Part shown: positions 35,408 to 46,456 of the stretch, in pieces
How the letters are laid out: each line of letters opens with the position of its first letter
Numbering within the stretch: the stretch's first letter is position 1
Origin: Taxawa tesnikishii (nom. ined.)
Lineage: Eukaryota > Ascomycota > Dothideomycetes > Dothideales
Reading direction: 5' to 3'
Assembly (NCBI GenBank): GCA_030247885.1
Contig: JAPDRO010000025.1
Coordinates: forward strand, 434,001-498,000
Length of the DNA: 64,000 nucleotides
The notes under the pieces: model-generated
Told to the model about the DNA's origin: nothing
Databases searched by the model: none
Seen by the model: the letters and a program-made list of their open reading frames with translations, nothing else
Program-made: the position numbers and the translations under genes

Positions 35408-38400
35408 ATGTCCTCTCCAGCTCCCTTCATGTCCGACGTGGACGTCTCACAGTCGGCTTCCAATCCATTTGTGGACATTCCGGCGCGTCCCATGCGAGGT
35501 ACGGCTTGTTGTATACTACGTCTAACCCGCCACACATCGAGGCTCACACACGTGCACAACAACAGTCAAGGTCCTCTACACGTTCGACAACGAAAACAAG
35601 ACCAATTGCCTCGCTCGCTTCCCAGAAGTTCTCTCTATACCTACCGTTCCAATAGACGACAACACGCAGATTGGAGTGATTGAACTTCGCCAATGTATAC
35701 GCGCCGTTGTTGCTGCAAGCCCGGAACTGGTTGCCAGGCTAAGCCAGGGGACTTTACTATCTACGCGTACGACTACTCCGAATACGAGGCCCCTCTTGTC
35801 GGTCAAGGCATGCTTTCCAGTATCCTTGCTGCTGCTTCTCCAACCCCGTCGGCACCCGCCCACCAGTCCAAGACAATGATCACTGGGCGCGTCTGCAAGA
35901 ACATACTGGGCCTGTTCTCCAATGGTGTGAGCGAGACTTTGGAAGTAAAGCTACGACTGGTACCGGTACCCAAGCCGGTACAAAATGATTATCTTAAGAG
36001 CATGGAAATGTATAGAAATCTTAGCCCTGCAATGTCTGCTGGTTTCGATCCCAACGCTTGGTCTGCTTCGATCCAGTCGACTCAGCTTTTCGGACTTGGG
36101 GCGCCGTTCGAGCATGCAACTTCACCCCCACAACGATGAGCATGATGGACTATGATCCCCAACAACTCCAACGGCAGATGTCGGTTTCGAGCCACCAGGA
36201 CCAAGGATCGTTTTCCATGCCAGGTCAAGGGCCCAATGCTCCAATCAGTCGTGTCGCAAGCCCAGCACAAAACGGAACCCCGCATTACTCGCGCCCCTCA
36301 TCCAGGGCTTCTGTCAGGAGCAACCACTCCCGCGCCCGGCAGGATTCTTACAGCACTGCAGCCATGAATGAGTCATTCCAGGAGGATGGTCCCGCCAGAA
36401 AGCGTGCAAAGATAACCCAGAGCGAATGGCGCGGCAAATCTTCGTTTGGCACCAACTCAGCCGATCTTCGGGTGACGGCTAGCACTGCTGCCTCGATACG
36501 TATCCACAAGCCTGTTGCCACTAGACCAGGCATAGCGAGCAGCTCATTGGAGCCCCCTCCGCGGGTGCCTACTCCTGTCCCTCAGAAGACCGGCCAGGCA
36601 ATGGGCAGATCGAGATCGCAAGCAGGCAACTTCCTTCGTCGTGAATCATCCCTAGCCAACGTTCAGTCTTACTCTTCACGATACGAGCCAGGTCAGCACA
36701 CGAACAACAACCCGGAAGTTGTCATGAGTTCTCCGGAAGAAGATCAGATGGACGAAACAACGCCTCCAGAGCTCCCCTCTTCCCCGCCTGCAATGCCGGC
36801 AACCTCTAGTCCAGGTCTGCCAACAATCAACAGCCATATGGATTCCGGTTACATGAGCGGATCACTTCTGGAGTGTCAGAATGACGATGAAGACAGGTCG
36901 CCAGACGCTGAGGACCTGGAGCTCATGGTTCAATACAGTGCAAGGTCACAAGTGCTACACCCAGATATTTCCTTCAACACCATAAACAACATCCATGCCG
37001 ATAAGACAATGAAGCACCGCACGCCCGGCCCACCGGAGAACTTGCCGACCAGGATGGACATGGCCGGAGCCCACAAGGACAAAAATGGTTCCAATCAAGC
37101 TGAGTTATCTAGACAAAAAGCGACGTCTGCCGTCACCAGACGCGGCTCTCTTGCCTTGCCGCAAAAGCCATCCGTAAGTCAGACAACAGCACAGAGTCAG
37201 TCAACATCGCAGGACCAGCAGACGTCCGGCAGCTTCCACAAGCCGACTCTGAACAAATCTTCTTCTACTGCCACGGCCAGGTCCGAAGCTGCTTCCCCGG
37301 CACCCAGTGAGGGGCCGGAAGCAGGTACGCAACGTAGTGGTTCTGGTGCAAAGAGGAGGAAGTACGTCGAGAGTCAGCTCAAGCAGGCCATCGAGTCGGG
37401 AGAGATGCCTACATACTGTGCGCACTGCGGCGCCATCGAGACACCTACTTGGCGAAACATCTTTGTCAAGACCATGGAGGGTAACCCACAGGATCATGTC
37501 ATCCGTGAAGTCGAGGGAATCACGCTCGCTGTTGAGTACATTGACACCGACCCAGAGACCAACATGGTCACGAAATTCCGGATCATCAAATCTAGTAAAA
37601 AGGCGAGGAACCTTGTCGAAACCGAGGGCTTCGATATGCTGTTTGTTTGCAATCCCTGCGGATTATGGTTCAACAAATACAAGACTATGCGTCCGCCGGA
37701 GAAGTGGAACAAGCAGTCGAAGCCTAGAAAGTGGAAGAGAAACAACACAGGTACGGGTCTTTCGGAACCCCAATCAGACATCTACACCGACCAGCCCGAT
37801 CACCTTGACCAGCCGTCGCTCGATACCGATAGTGCACAAGCTCAGGATTGCAACGGGGGTCACAACAAGACGCCGATGAGCACACTGAGGCAGCACCGGC
37901 TCGCACCGACCGCCCACGAGCGACTAGCATGCAGCCTGAGAAGCGGCCGACTGACACGCAGAACCGGTGGACCGGAGCCGATCTCGATGCTGCCCTGCAT
38001 CGGGCAATTCAGTCCAGCCCAGCTCGGTTCCTGGGGACGCAGGAGAGCCCGATTGAGCTCGACACCGATCTCACGCCTAGACCAACTCGTCGCATACTCT
38101 TCCCCTCACCACGCAAAGAAGGCGAGGTCAGGACCCTTGATGACTCCGCTTTGCCAACCTTGAAAGAAGCACTAAACAAAGGGAACGCCGGTGCAGTGCA
38201 CTGCACCTCCACCTTCAACGACGAGGACAATCTTGACAAGGAGAATCTCCCTCCACCAGTCGACGCCGATGACGATCTCGCCCACCTCTTCGAAGGGTCG
38301 CCTAACGGCCTCCTCTTCAAAACCCCTGCTAAAGTCACGCCGACAAAACGCACGCCCCGCTCGCAGCAGAACCAATTCGACGACCTTCTCAAAACCCCCA

Positions 38401-38783
38401 CGCCCTCACACACCCGTGCGTCGCTCCTCTGCAGTCCCAATGCCAACGCTTTCCTGCCTACCTTCTCGCCTGCAGAGACCAGGAACCTCCCCATGACGCC
38501 CTCGCGTAACACAGTAGGGAGCAGCCCGAGGGGCCAGATGACGCCGTTCACACGCCACCTGACGCAGCTGCTCAGTGATACGAACGAGAACGCCTTGCTT
38601 AGTAGTCCTGGTCGGCCGTTCGACTTTAGCGATTTACCGACGTTTTTGACGCCCGGAAGAACGCTGGATTTTGACTTTGGCGACGCGGAGGCAATGGGCA
38701 TCTTTAGTGATGTGGTCGAGGGTGTCAAGGAGGACGAGAAGGTGGTGGGAGAAGGGGGTGGGGTTGAGGGTGAGAGGGTGTAA
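35408..38783 (+). CDS. GATA-type zinc-finger factor with an extended finger loop (Ams2-like)
   Basis: The N-terminal exon (35408-35498) joins exon 35566-38783. The N-terminal 170 residues form a conserved-looking domain (VKVLYTFDNENKTNCLARFP, GRVCKNILGLFSNGVSETLE). A long Ser/Pro/Gln-rich middle follows, then a GATA-like finger: CAHC (37417-37428) and CNPCGLWFNKYKTMRPPEKW (from 37648). The knuckles are 73 residues apart instead of the usual 17-18. The C-terminus is disordered with a conserved-looking LDFDFGDAEAMG end. Three breaks need one restored base each, at G4 35747-35750, C5 36125-36129 and G5 37855-37859. Restoring them gives exactly 1,103 codons before the stop. The layout recalls fission-yeast Ams2, a cell-cycle GATA factor for histone genes and centromere function; that link is tentative. 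Nuclear localisation is expected. Confidence 0.82.
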
Positions 38784-39778
38784 GCTGTTGAGCAAAGCAG
38801 TGGTTGATCGGGAAAGAGATGGTTGATGATGAACGATGACTGGTCTGGCTCCATATACGTTCTTTCGCCTTGCTCTGGTCGGTGCTGTTGCTTGGTGTGC
38901 ATGGTGCTGTTGCTGCTTTAGCTGTTGGAGGATTTTGGATTTGTAGGATACCCAGTATGATCGAGTAACCAGACTCGACTGAGTTTATCGCGGTTACCAA
39001 AATTCCATCCCTTTCCAGTGCGCTTGCGCTGTCGCCATTACGACACATAAACAGTGCCCATCTCGCTAACTACCTCACCGCTCCTGCTAGCGCGGTTCAT
39101 CGTATGTATCTGCGGTTCCCTTGTCTTTCCCGCTCTGCTTCTGAACGCAAACCTTGACCACATCACGGAAACGATGAATGGGGAATCCCTTCGGTGGTCA
39201 GCGGTGAGCTAACAGCAGTCAATCGGGGACAGCATGCTTGCTGATGTGTAGGCAAGGGAAAACTGACGACAGTCGCCAACTTCGCGCCGTTGAGGCCATC
39301 TTCTTCGGGTGAGATACTCATGCTCGCAGCGCTACGCTAACGGAGGCGGTGAGATTAGTGTGCTGCAAGTTCACTGTCGGTGTACAGCCTGGAACGGAAG
39401 CGAAGCAATGCTATCGAGAAGCCTCTAGCTCGATAGTTGTTTACCAGTTGGATAGCCTGCTTGGGGCGGTATGGCAGACTTCTGGCACCCAACTATATCG
39501 ACCGCCCTTTTAGCTGGACGTTCTATCTGTCGTCCGGCGAACCCTACCCTCGCGGTGACTAACGTTTCAGTCCAGATAAGAGTACATCCTTGGCCACCTA
39601 GATATGGAAGGCCCTGTCACGTTCGCAAGAAGATAGAGAGGCACGAATCTCAGACTTCCCTATCCTACAACAAAAGCCCCAACTTCCATCTCCCTTCCCT
39701 CCCCAAGTCCTCGAATGACTTCTAGTATTACAAGCGAAAACGTCACCTCCTCTCCTCTCACTCATGACACTCCTCAAA
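38784..39778. other. Convergent 3' region, no gene seen
   Basis: About 1 kb between the 3' ends of the GATA-factor and glutamyl-tRNA synthetase genes. Only short frames without domains; presumed 3' UTRs and spacer. Confidence 0.5.
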
Positions 39779-41952
39779 TCACGCCTCTAATCTCCTCAAA
39801 GCCTCTTTCCGTCCCAGTACCGCCAACGTAACCCCGGAACTCGGGCCCGGCATCCCAAACGCCAATTTCTCACGCATGTACGCATGGATCGCGCTATGCC
39901 AAGCCTTCTCCCACCCCTCGCGCTGCTTCTGGGGATCATCATCAACCCGCCAGCTTGGCTCAGGTGACGCCAAAGCAGCCTTTGTGGCCATACTCATCGT
40001 GTGACCTTTGAATTGGTCGGCGATGGAGGCCAGAAGTGCGAGTGAGACTTTGTTGGCGTCCTCGAGGGTTTGGGTGTTAGGACTGGAAGGTGACTTCAGG
40101 ACCTGATTCTTCCCGGGCTCGTTCCAAAACTTCATTTCGTCCCGGATCGCAGGAAGCATAATCTCGGACATCCGTTGCACTAGAGTTGCCCGGGGGATGG
40201 GATAGGTCGAGGTGCCGAAAGTCTCGCGAGGCGTGATAGGAGAAGACGGAGTGGTGGAGAAGAAATAGCTGTTGCGCTTGATGTATGAGAGAGGGTTTTC
40301 GTAGTTGGACGGGTCGGCGGACAGGATGGCCGTGACATGGGTTTCGAGACTGCGGTTGCCGAGGACGGTATTCCTGCTCGTGGTTAACATGGGGCATGAG
40401 CTGATTGTCGATGAGTACTCACAATTGGTTGAGATCACAGGTCTTCCTCGCTGTATCGGATATCAGACAGACCAGTTCCGACACATCAGCCGGCAGCGAA
40501 TCTAGCTTGTCAATGTGGTCGTCTTTACCGATTTTGGCAATTCTCTTGGCGGCGTGGTTTCTCTGTAGAAACCAGAGCTTGTCCAGCGTAACCATCGTGT
40601 TTCCTTTCGTAAACTTCAAATCGAACTAGATTGCATTAGCAGCGACCGGCTGACGGGTAAGAACGACACTCACCGCATTGACTAGTTGTTCAAGTGACAT
40701 AACATCATCCCTGCCGGGATTTCGCCAGCCAAGCAAGGCCAGAAAATTCGTTAATGCTTCCGGGAGAATGCCATGCTTCTCCCGCAGGGCCCTGACGTCC
40801 GTATCGAAGTTCCGCTTGGAGAGTTTGTTTTGCTCCTCGTCGGTGAGCAGCCCTACATGGGCAAATTGGGGAGGAGTCCATTTGAAGGCGTCGTATAATG
40901 CTACGTGAAGAGGAGTTGATGACATCCACTCAGTGCCACGGACAACGTGTGTGATCTTCATGTAGTGGTCATCAACCACGTTCGCTAGGTGGTAAGTTGG
41001 GGTACCATCACCCTTTAACAATATGGCACCATCGATGGAGGCGAGCTGTGGAAGTTTCCTCTTGACGCTCTTGTCTCCCAGTGATATCTTTCCGTAAACG
41101 AGATCGGTCCATTTGGGCGCAAACGCGGGTTTGAGGAAGCGAACGGCGAACCGGCCGCCCCGTGTGCACGCTCATCGGACTGCTCCTTGGGAATACTGGC
41201 GCAATCCTGTTGGCACCCTCCTACATTGACCGCTATCTGCGAGGGATCAACCTCGACAGCGGTGGGCGGTTTTGTCGTGCAGAAGCAACGGTAGGCCGTT
41301 CCACTCTCGAGAAGTTTCTGTGCGTGTTCCTGGTATAGCGGCGTTCGCTCGGACTGTAGAACATCAGGGATGATTGTGGTCTATCGAGATAGAGTGCCAT
41401 ACCTGCTTGTACGGTGAGTAAGGGCCGCCAACTTCAGGGCCTGGAACACAGTTAGAACCTAAAGTCCAGTTGGGTGAACTCTACAAACCTTCATCCCACT
41501 GGATACCGGCCCATCTGAGGTCATCGCAGAGTCGCTCTTCGGCATCAGGTACCAACCTTTTCTTCGTACGTTAGCACCACCCTGTCCTCAAATCTTTGGA
41601 GACTCACCTGATCGGTATCCTCAATCCGCAGAAGGAACCGACCACCCGTCTTCCTGGCAAGGAGATAGTTGAACAAAGCAGTACGCAAAGACCCTAAATG
41701 AAGATATCCGGTAGGTGACGGGGCAAACCTCGTACGTGCTGGCTCAGATGGTACGAGTTGGCGAGCAACATTATCCTTTGCACACCTCGCTCGCGTGTTG
41801 CAGATGCCTCGCGAAGACTGCCATGATATGCGTCTATAATGGGAGACGGCGAAGGTTTGTAGACTTAATGGTGACTTGGGTGTAGACGGCGTCGCCGGCT
41901 GGACTGCGCATCGTCGGAGTACGCCTGATCCAAACGGCGTCCCTCTCGGCAT
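39779..41952 (-). CDS. MSE1: Mitochondrial glutamyl-tRNA synthetase
   Basis: Six exons (41952-41608, 41561-41489, 41440-41403, 41353-40674, 40625-40423, 40373-39779) join to 644 residues. The enzyme charges mitochondrial tRNA(Glu), and in many systems also tRNA(Gln). The Met at 41952 starts a basic presequence of about 65 residues. The class I signature follows: [20 protein letters not shown] (the HIGH-type motif is HLGS). Then come [28 protein letters not shown] and the KMSKS-type motif KLSKRN. The C-terminal helical anticodon-binding part is present ([20 protein letters not shown]). One base is missing at the C-run 41158-41161 ([12 protein letters not shown] needs it). Restoring it makes all six exons add to a multiple of three. 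The open frame continues upstream of 41952 but has no other ATG. Confidence 0.93.
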
Positions 41953-42278
41953 TGATTGTTTTGGTCGCTTGACTGCTATGCCTTTCTCATTGCTGATATC
42001 CTCAATGCACTCCCGATGGACCTTCCAATGAATTTGACTCCTGGAAGAGAGGACTGGCGCAGCCAATCGGACTTTCCTCGGCCTCCGTCCTCTTCATGTG
42101 AAGAAGATGAAGTTCGTCACTGGAAAGTCTGCAGTGACAGTGCCAGGCGAACATTCAGTCCATATATCCTCTACAGCTGTTTTTCTTGCAGACTCCATCT
42201 TTGTTTCGTACTTGTAGTCTGGGCTCCTTCTTCACTGGGCATCACTCTTGGGTCCCGTTTTTGCAGAACATAGCAATC
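41953..42278. promoter_or_regulatory. Divergent promoter region, GluRS / J-protein
   Basis: The 326 b between the two start codons should contain both promoters. Nothing specific is recognisable. Confidence 0.45.
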
Positions 42279-43791
42279 AGTAAGTCACCACATGTTAGAG
42301 ATACTTTCTCACCTGCTAATCAACACATAGTGAGCGCAGAAGAATTAGATCTCTACGGTAGGCCTCCTTCCCGACCTATTAACAACATATCAGCTAAGAC
42401 TTGTAGAGGTCCTGGGCATCTCGCGCTCCGCTACCAAAGTCGAGATCAAAAAGGCATATCACAAAGTCCGTCCGCCCGTTCCTTCCGCACACGTCTATAA
42501 CCCGCTGACGTTGGGGAACAACAGGCCGCACTCTCCTCTCACCCCGACAAAGTCGCACCCGAAGAACGCGAAGAAGCCGAAGTCCGATTCAAATCCGTCT
42601 CCCAGGCCTACGAAATCCTTTCCGATGACCAGAACCGCGCGCTTTATGACGAGCATGGCATGGCGGCCTTCGAGAAGGGTGGTATGGGTGGTGGCGCCGG
42701 ACCCGACCTCGACGACATACTAGCGCAGATGTTCGGCGGCATGGGTGGCATGGGCGGGATGGGCGGAATGGGTGGGGGCTTTGAAGGCATGGGTGGGTTT
42801 GGCGGAGCTGGCGGGCCGAGGAAGGGAAGGCCTGAGGTGCAGGAGTATGAGGTCACTCTGGAAGAGCTGTACAAGGGCAAGACGACACGATTCGCGAGCA
42901 CCAAGAACGTGATCTGCTCTGTGTGTAATGGGAGCGGAGGGAAGGAGAAAGCGAAGGCGAGGAAGTGCGGGACCTGCGACGGAAAAGGTATGCTGTTCTT
43001 CGTATCATTACAGGAGATCAACAACACGAATACTAATGGCGCTGTCAGGCACCAAAGTTGCTCTGAGACCCATAGGTCCAGGCCTCGTCACGCAGGAACG
43101 TGTGCCCTGCTCAACTTGCAACGGCCGCGGCTCCTTCTTCGCCGACAAGGACAAGTGCAAGAAATGCAAAGGCGCGCGCACCGTCTCGCAAAAGAAGATT
43201 CTCGAACTCTACATCCCGCGCGGGTCGCGCGAAGGCGAGAAGATCGTGCTCGCAGGCGAAGCCGACCAAGTCCCCGACCAGGAACCCGGTGACATCGTCT
43301 TCGAGCTCGTCGAAACCGAGCACCCCGTCTTCCACCGCGCGGGCGCGGACCTGCGGGCGGATCTGCACATCACGCTGGCGGAGGCGCTGACAGGTTTCAA
43401 TCGGGTCGTGCTCACGCATTTGGATGGAAGGGGTATCTCCTTAAACGTCACGCAGCCCAAGGGACGCATTCTGAAGCCGGACCAGATCCTCAAGGTTCCG
43501 GGTGAGGGCATGCCACATAAGAAGTCTGATGCGAAAGGCGACCTGTACTTGGTCGTCAAGATCGACTTCCCAGAGGACGGATGGTTGACGGACGAAGCGA
43601 CGGCGCAGAAGATTCGCGATGTGCTGCCGAAACCAAAGCCGGAGATCAAGACCGAGACGATGGATGAGGTGGAGTGGGATGTTGTGCCCACTATGGACGA
43701 GTTCGGCGCCGGGTCGGGTGATCCGAGGGGTGGTGCCGAATGGGAGGATGATGAGGAAGAGGGTGAAACGGCGCAGTGTGCGCAGCAGTAG
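42279..43791 (+). CDS. Type I (class A) Hsp40 co-chaperone, Xdj1-like
   Basis: Five exons (42279, 42331-42357, 42407-42465, 42525-42987, 43049-43791) give 430 residues. It stimulates Hsp70 ATPase and delivers clients. The J domain (MSAEELDLYEVLGISRSATK cut here) holds HPD in ALSSHPDKVAPE. A Gly/Met-rich G/F-type segment follows with four GGM-like units. The zinc-binding domain has CSVCNGSG, CGTCDGKG, CSTCNGRG and the imperfect CKKCKGAR. The substrate-binding domains run to a highly acidic tail. The C-terminal four residues CAQQ form a CaaX box, so farnesylation and membrane association are expected. The start codon is split by an intron: the A is the last base of the first exon (42279), the TG are the first bases of the next (42331-42332). 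The J domain resembles Xdj1 more than Ydj1, a tentative distinction. Confidence 0.9.
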
Positions 43792-44591
43792 TGCACCTAC
43801 TGTTGGATGTAGACTGCTGGCTGTTGACTGGCATCCTCCGCGCTGGCGCTTGCGCTGCTGTACTCTTGGACGTATGCGATGATGCTGCATGGCTCGGCGT
43901 TGGGAGGCTGGTCTTGATCTGGAGGCTGCCGGACGATTGAACGTAAGGGCTCCCGACTCAGTTTTGATACATAATATTACGAGACAGGTCCGTGTATTGC
44001 TTTCACATGTGTTCTGAAAATTTGTAGTGGACAGAACGTGAAGGGCCCGCTACCACTCCGGTCCGTTGGTATGGTTCGACCTGCAAGAGTTGTTCCAATG
44101 CGACCGTTCTACCAATCAAACGCTCGTCTTGCCATGCACATTTCTCTCTGTTGCCTGGTATCTCAATTTCTTCATAGACAACAGAACTTCGAGGGCCGTC
44201 TTGTATTCCGGGCCCGTCACTGCGACCTCGGTTTCTAGAACTACGTGGCTCAGCCGATGGTGTATTGTTGCAAGGCAAGGATGCTATTAGAACACCTTCG
44301 GGCGTGTCCTGGGCTTGGCGTTGAGCCATAGTCTGTTGTCCCCTACGTTATAGGGGCCTCGGCTACTAAACGATTGCTTGACAATGAAGCAAGCTAGACA
44401 CTGCGATGAGAGGGTGCTGATTTGCAGTAGTGGATTGTGGTCATCATAGCTAATGGTTGAAAACGAAGTTGTCAACAACAGTCTAATGCGCCCGTTCTGG
44501 TGCCTCCCATTGGTCGTCCTCGCCACGTACGCACAACCCACAGTCCGCGCAAAACCCGCCGCAGTAAACGCCTCGGAAAGGCAGTCATCTC
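43792..44591. other. Convergent 3' region, no gene seen
   Basis: Spacer between the J-protein and the coiled-coil gene, which face each other. Only short frames. Confidence 0.5.
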
Positions 44592-45281
44592 CTAGTCAGA
44601 TGACGCCTGGGAGCCGTAAACATGGGCATACTCCCAGGCGTCATCCGACTCACACCCATTGCCCCACTCATCTATCACAACCTCGTCGTCCTGATCCCCT
44701 GAAACCATCGACTGCAGCTTCAAGCAGAGCTCCGTTGTCTCGCGCGCAAACGCGTCGCGCTCCGCGGTCATGGACGCCAACACCTTCTCCAACTTCTCTT
44801 TCTCCGCAAGCAGCTTAGCCTGCTGGGCCCTGCTTGCGGTCAGCTCCTTGGCCAGGCTCTCACTCTTGCCGAGCCACTCGTGACGCTGGGATCGGAGCTC
44901 GTCACACTCCGTGGCAGCATGATTGAACGCGTCTTTGAAGGCGTTGCGGGCAGCGCGGAGCCAGTACTTCTCCCCTTGGGAGATGCTGGCCTCGCTGTGC
45001 AGCAAGGCTTTCTCGTGGCGCAGCCTAGCGTTCTCGCACAAGAGGTGGTTGATGGAGGGGCTGTTGGAGGTAGGGCCCGCAGGCGTGGGTGAGAGCTTGT
45101 GCACCACGGCGGCGGTGGTTCTGGTGCAGGATCTACCTGCATTGCCATAGTTGCTTTTGCATGCCTCGTAGGTGTTGTTGGAGACGTCGAGGCGGGAGAC
45201 GATTGAAGGGCCGGAAGCGGAGGCCGGGAAGGCACCGGGCATGGTCAGGCCAGCGAGGAGATCGATGTTGCTGGTTGCCAT
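44592..45281 (-). CDS. Coiled-coil protein of unknown function, 229 residues
   Basis: A single-exon frame from ATG 45281 to TAG 44592. I do not recognise the family. Residues 1-75 are Ser/Thr/Pro-rich and probably disordered (GPSIVSRLDVSNNTYEACK). Residues 78-195 form a long helix with heptad-like Leu/Ala spacing: NHLLCENARLRHEKALLHSE, later KELTASRAQQAKLLAEKEKL. A dimeric or trimeric coiled coil is likely. The tail is acidic (DQDDEVVIDEWGNGCESDD). There is no membrane segment and no signal peptide. The last 50 b of the coding region contain a perfect 15-b inverted repeat (44599-44613 and 44631-44645). The gene is divergent from CYP55 with more than 1 kb between them. It may be lineage-specific. 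Confidence 0.7.
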   Translation of the reverse strand: MATSNIDLLAGLTMPGAFPASASGPSIVSRLDVSNNTYEACKSNYGNAGRSCTRTTAAVVHKLSPTPAGPTSNSPSINHLLCENARLRHEKALLHSEASISQGEKYWLRAARNAFKDAFNHAATECDELRSQRHEWLGKSESLAKELTASRAQQAKLLAEKEKLEKVLASMTAERDAFARETTELCLKLQSMVSGDQDDEVVIDEWGNGCESDDAWEYAHVYGSQASSD

Positions 45282-46456
45282 TGTGTCGTTGATGGGTTGA
45301 GTGGTACTGTTAAGCGAAGGCGAAATGTGAAATGGGTTGAGAATAGTAGTTTGTATGGAGAGTTGATATTTTGCTGTTGTATGGTAAAGAGATGGAAGAG
45401 GACAAGAGACGACAGACGCGCTGTTTTATAAAAGTGATGCACAACTAACTTTTTCCCTTACCTTGGGACTTCTGGCAGATTTTTCTCCTCTGGAGCTGCG
45501 CCTCTGAGGTCTCCACGGTTCCTGGTATAGATGTGCGGTAAGCTTTCGGGGGCAACCAGATTTTGAACCAGGCAGCACTCTCCACATGCGATACAGCTGC
45601 TCGATGGGTCCACTATCACGATCAAGCAGCATTTCCATACAAATGTTAGGGGACCAACGTGCTGACCCGTTCATGCTGTGGTGCTTGTCCCTGGCTGCTG
45701 AGGGCAAGCATCGCAGACCGCGCATCTGGACACGGTCCACACATACAGATGGGGCTAGCTTGTTGCTGCCTTGCAATAGCAGTTGGTGTGGCAATCGAAC
45801 TGCTTGTCGGGAGCAGTGAAGCTGTCGTCGTCCATGGTCCGCCATGGTTATGTCCAATCGTCGCTTCTAGCTTTCCTGTTTCCGGTGCTTGGCGGAGTAT
45901 GATATATTCGGTGTAGTTCTTGAAGAAGGGTTTGCATACCGATTCGGTATAGCTTCGGCTATTTGTGACGTACCCGGCTCTACTTTACCGTCACCCACAA
46001 GCACGTCGCCCATGAGCACTCAAGCCTCATGTCCATACCTGTTCGAGTCAGATGTGCTCTGCTTGCAAAACCCTTGTCTCTTTTGACCGCACAAGTCAGG
46101 CTACGCGAACTACCGACACCTGGAAACACCAGACGTCCCGAAATCGCCGCGGGTCTTCTTCCGAACTCTCCGTGCCATGTGTAGTAATGACCTCAGCGTA
46201 CCCTGTCTCCATGTGTATATTAGGTTTGCACGCGCAGCTTGAGCATGAAATCCCCGCGACTGGACGGCTATACCGGCGCTGAGGCGTAGGTCACTCCCTG
46301 CAGCTTGACATAATGCTACCTCCTCTTGCTGTCTGGAGAGGTTTCAGGTAATATTATGTTCCAGTTCTTCCACGCGTCTCTTGATCTTTTCCTTTGCTAA
46401 ACTCTCTACCCATCCCCTCTTCCCTATTACTTACACATATACCTGTGAGAAACGAC
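45282..46456. other. Intergenic region upstream of CYP55
   Basis: About 1.2 kb between divergent genes. A minus-strand frame at 45426-45857 is open and Cys-containing, but its ATG region reads differently in each frame and I could not make a consistent gene. Promoters for both flanking genes are expected here. Confidence 0.45.

Noticed and set aside
35747-37859. Programmed ribosomal frameshifting in the GATA-factor gene
   Set aside because: Three sites in one gene and eleven more in seven unrelated genes, all one missing base, fit sequence error far better; no slippery heptamer plus stimulator is seen.
36058-38163. A separate 701-residue protein starting inside the GATA-factor gene
   Set aside because: It is one frame segment of the same gene between two missing-base sites; its first codons read through the preceding frame and its last 90 residues are out-of-frame translation.
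38009-38902. 297-codon minus-strand frame
   Set aside because: Antisense to the coding C-terminus of the GATA factor; the plus-strand product has family-like sequence and the antisense one does not.
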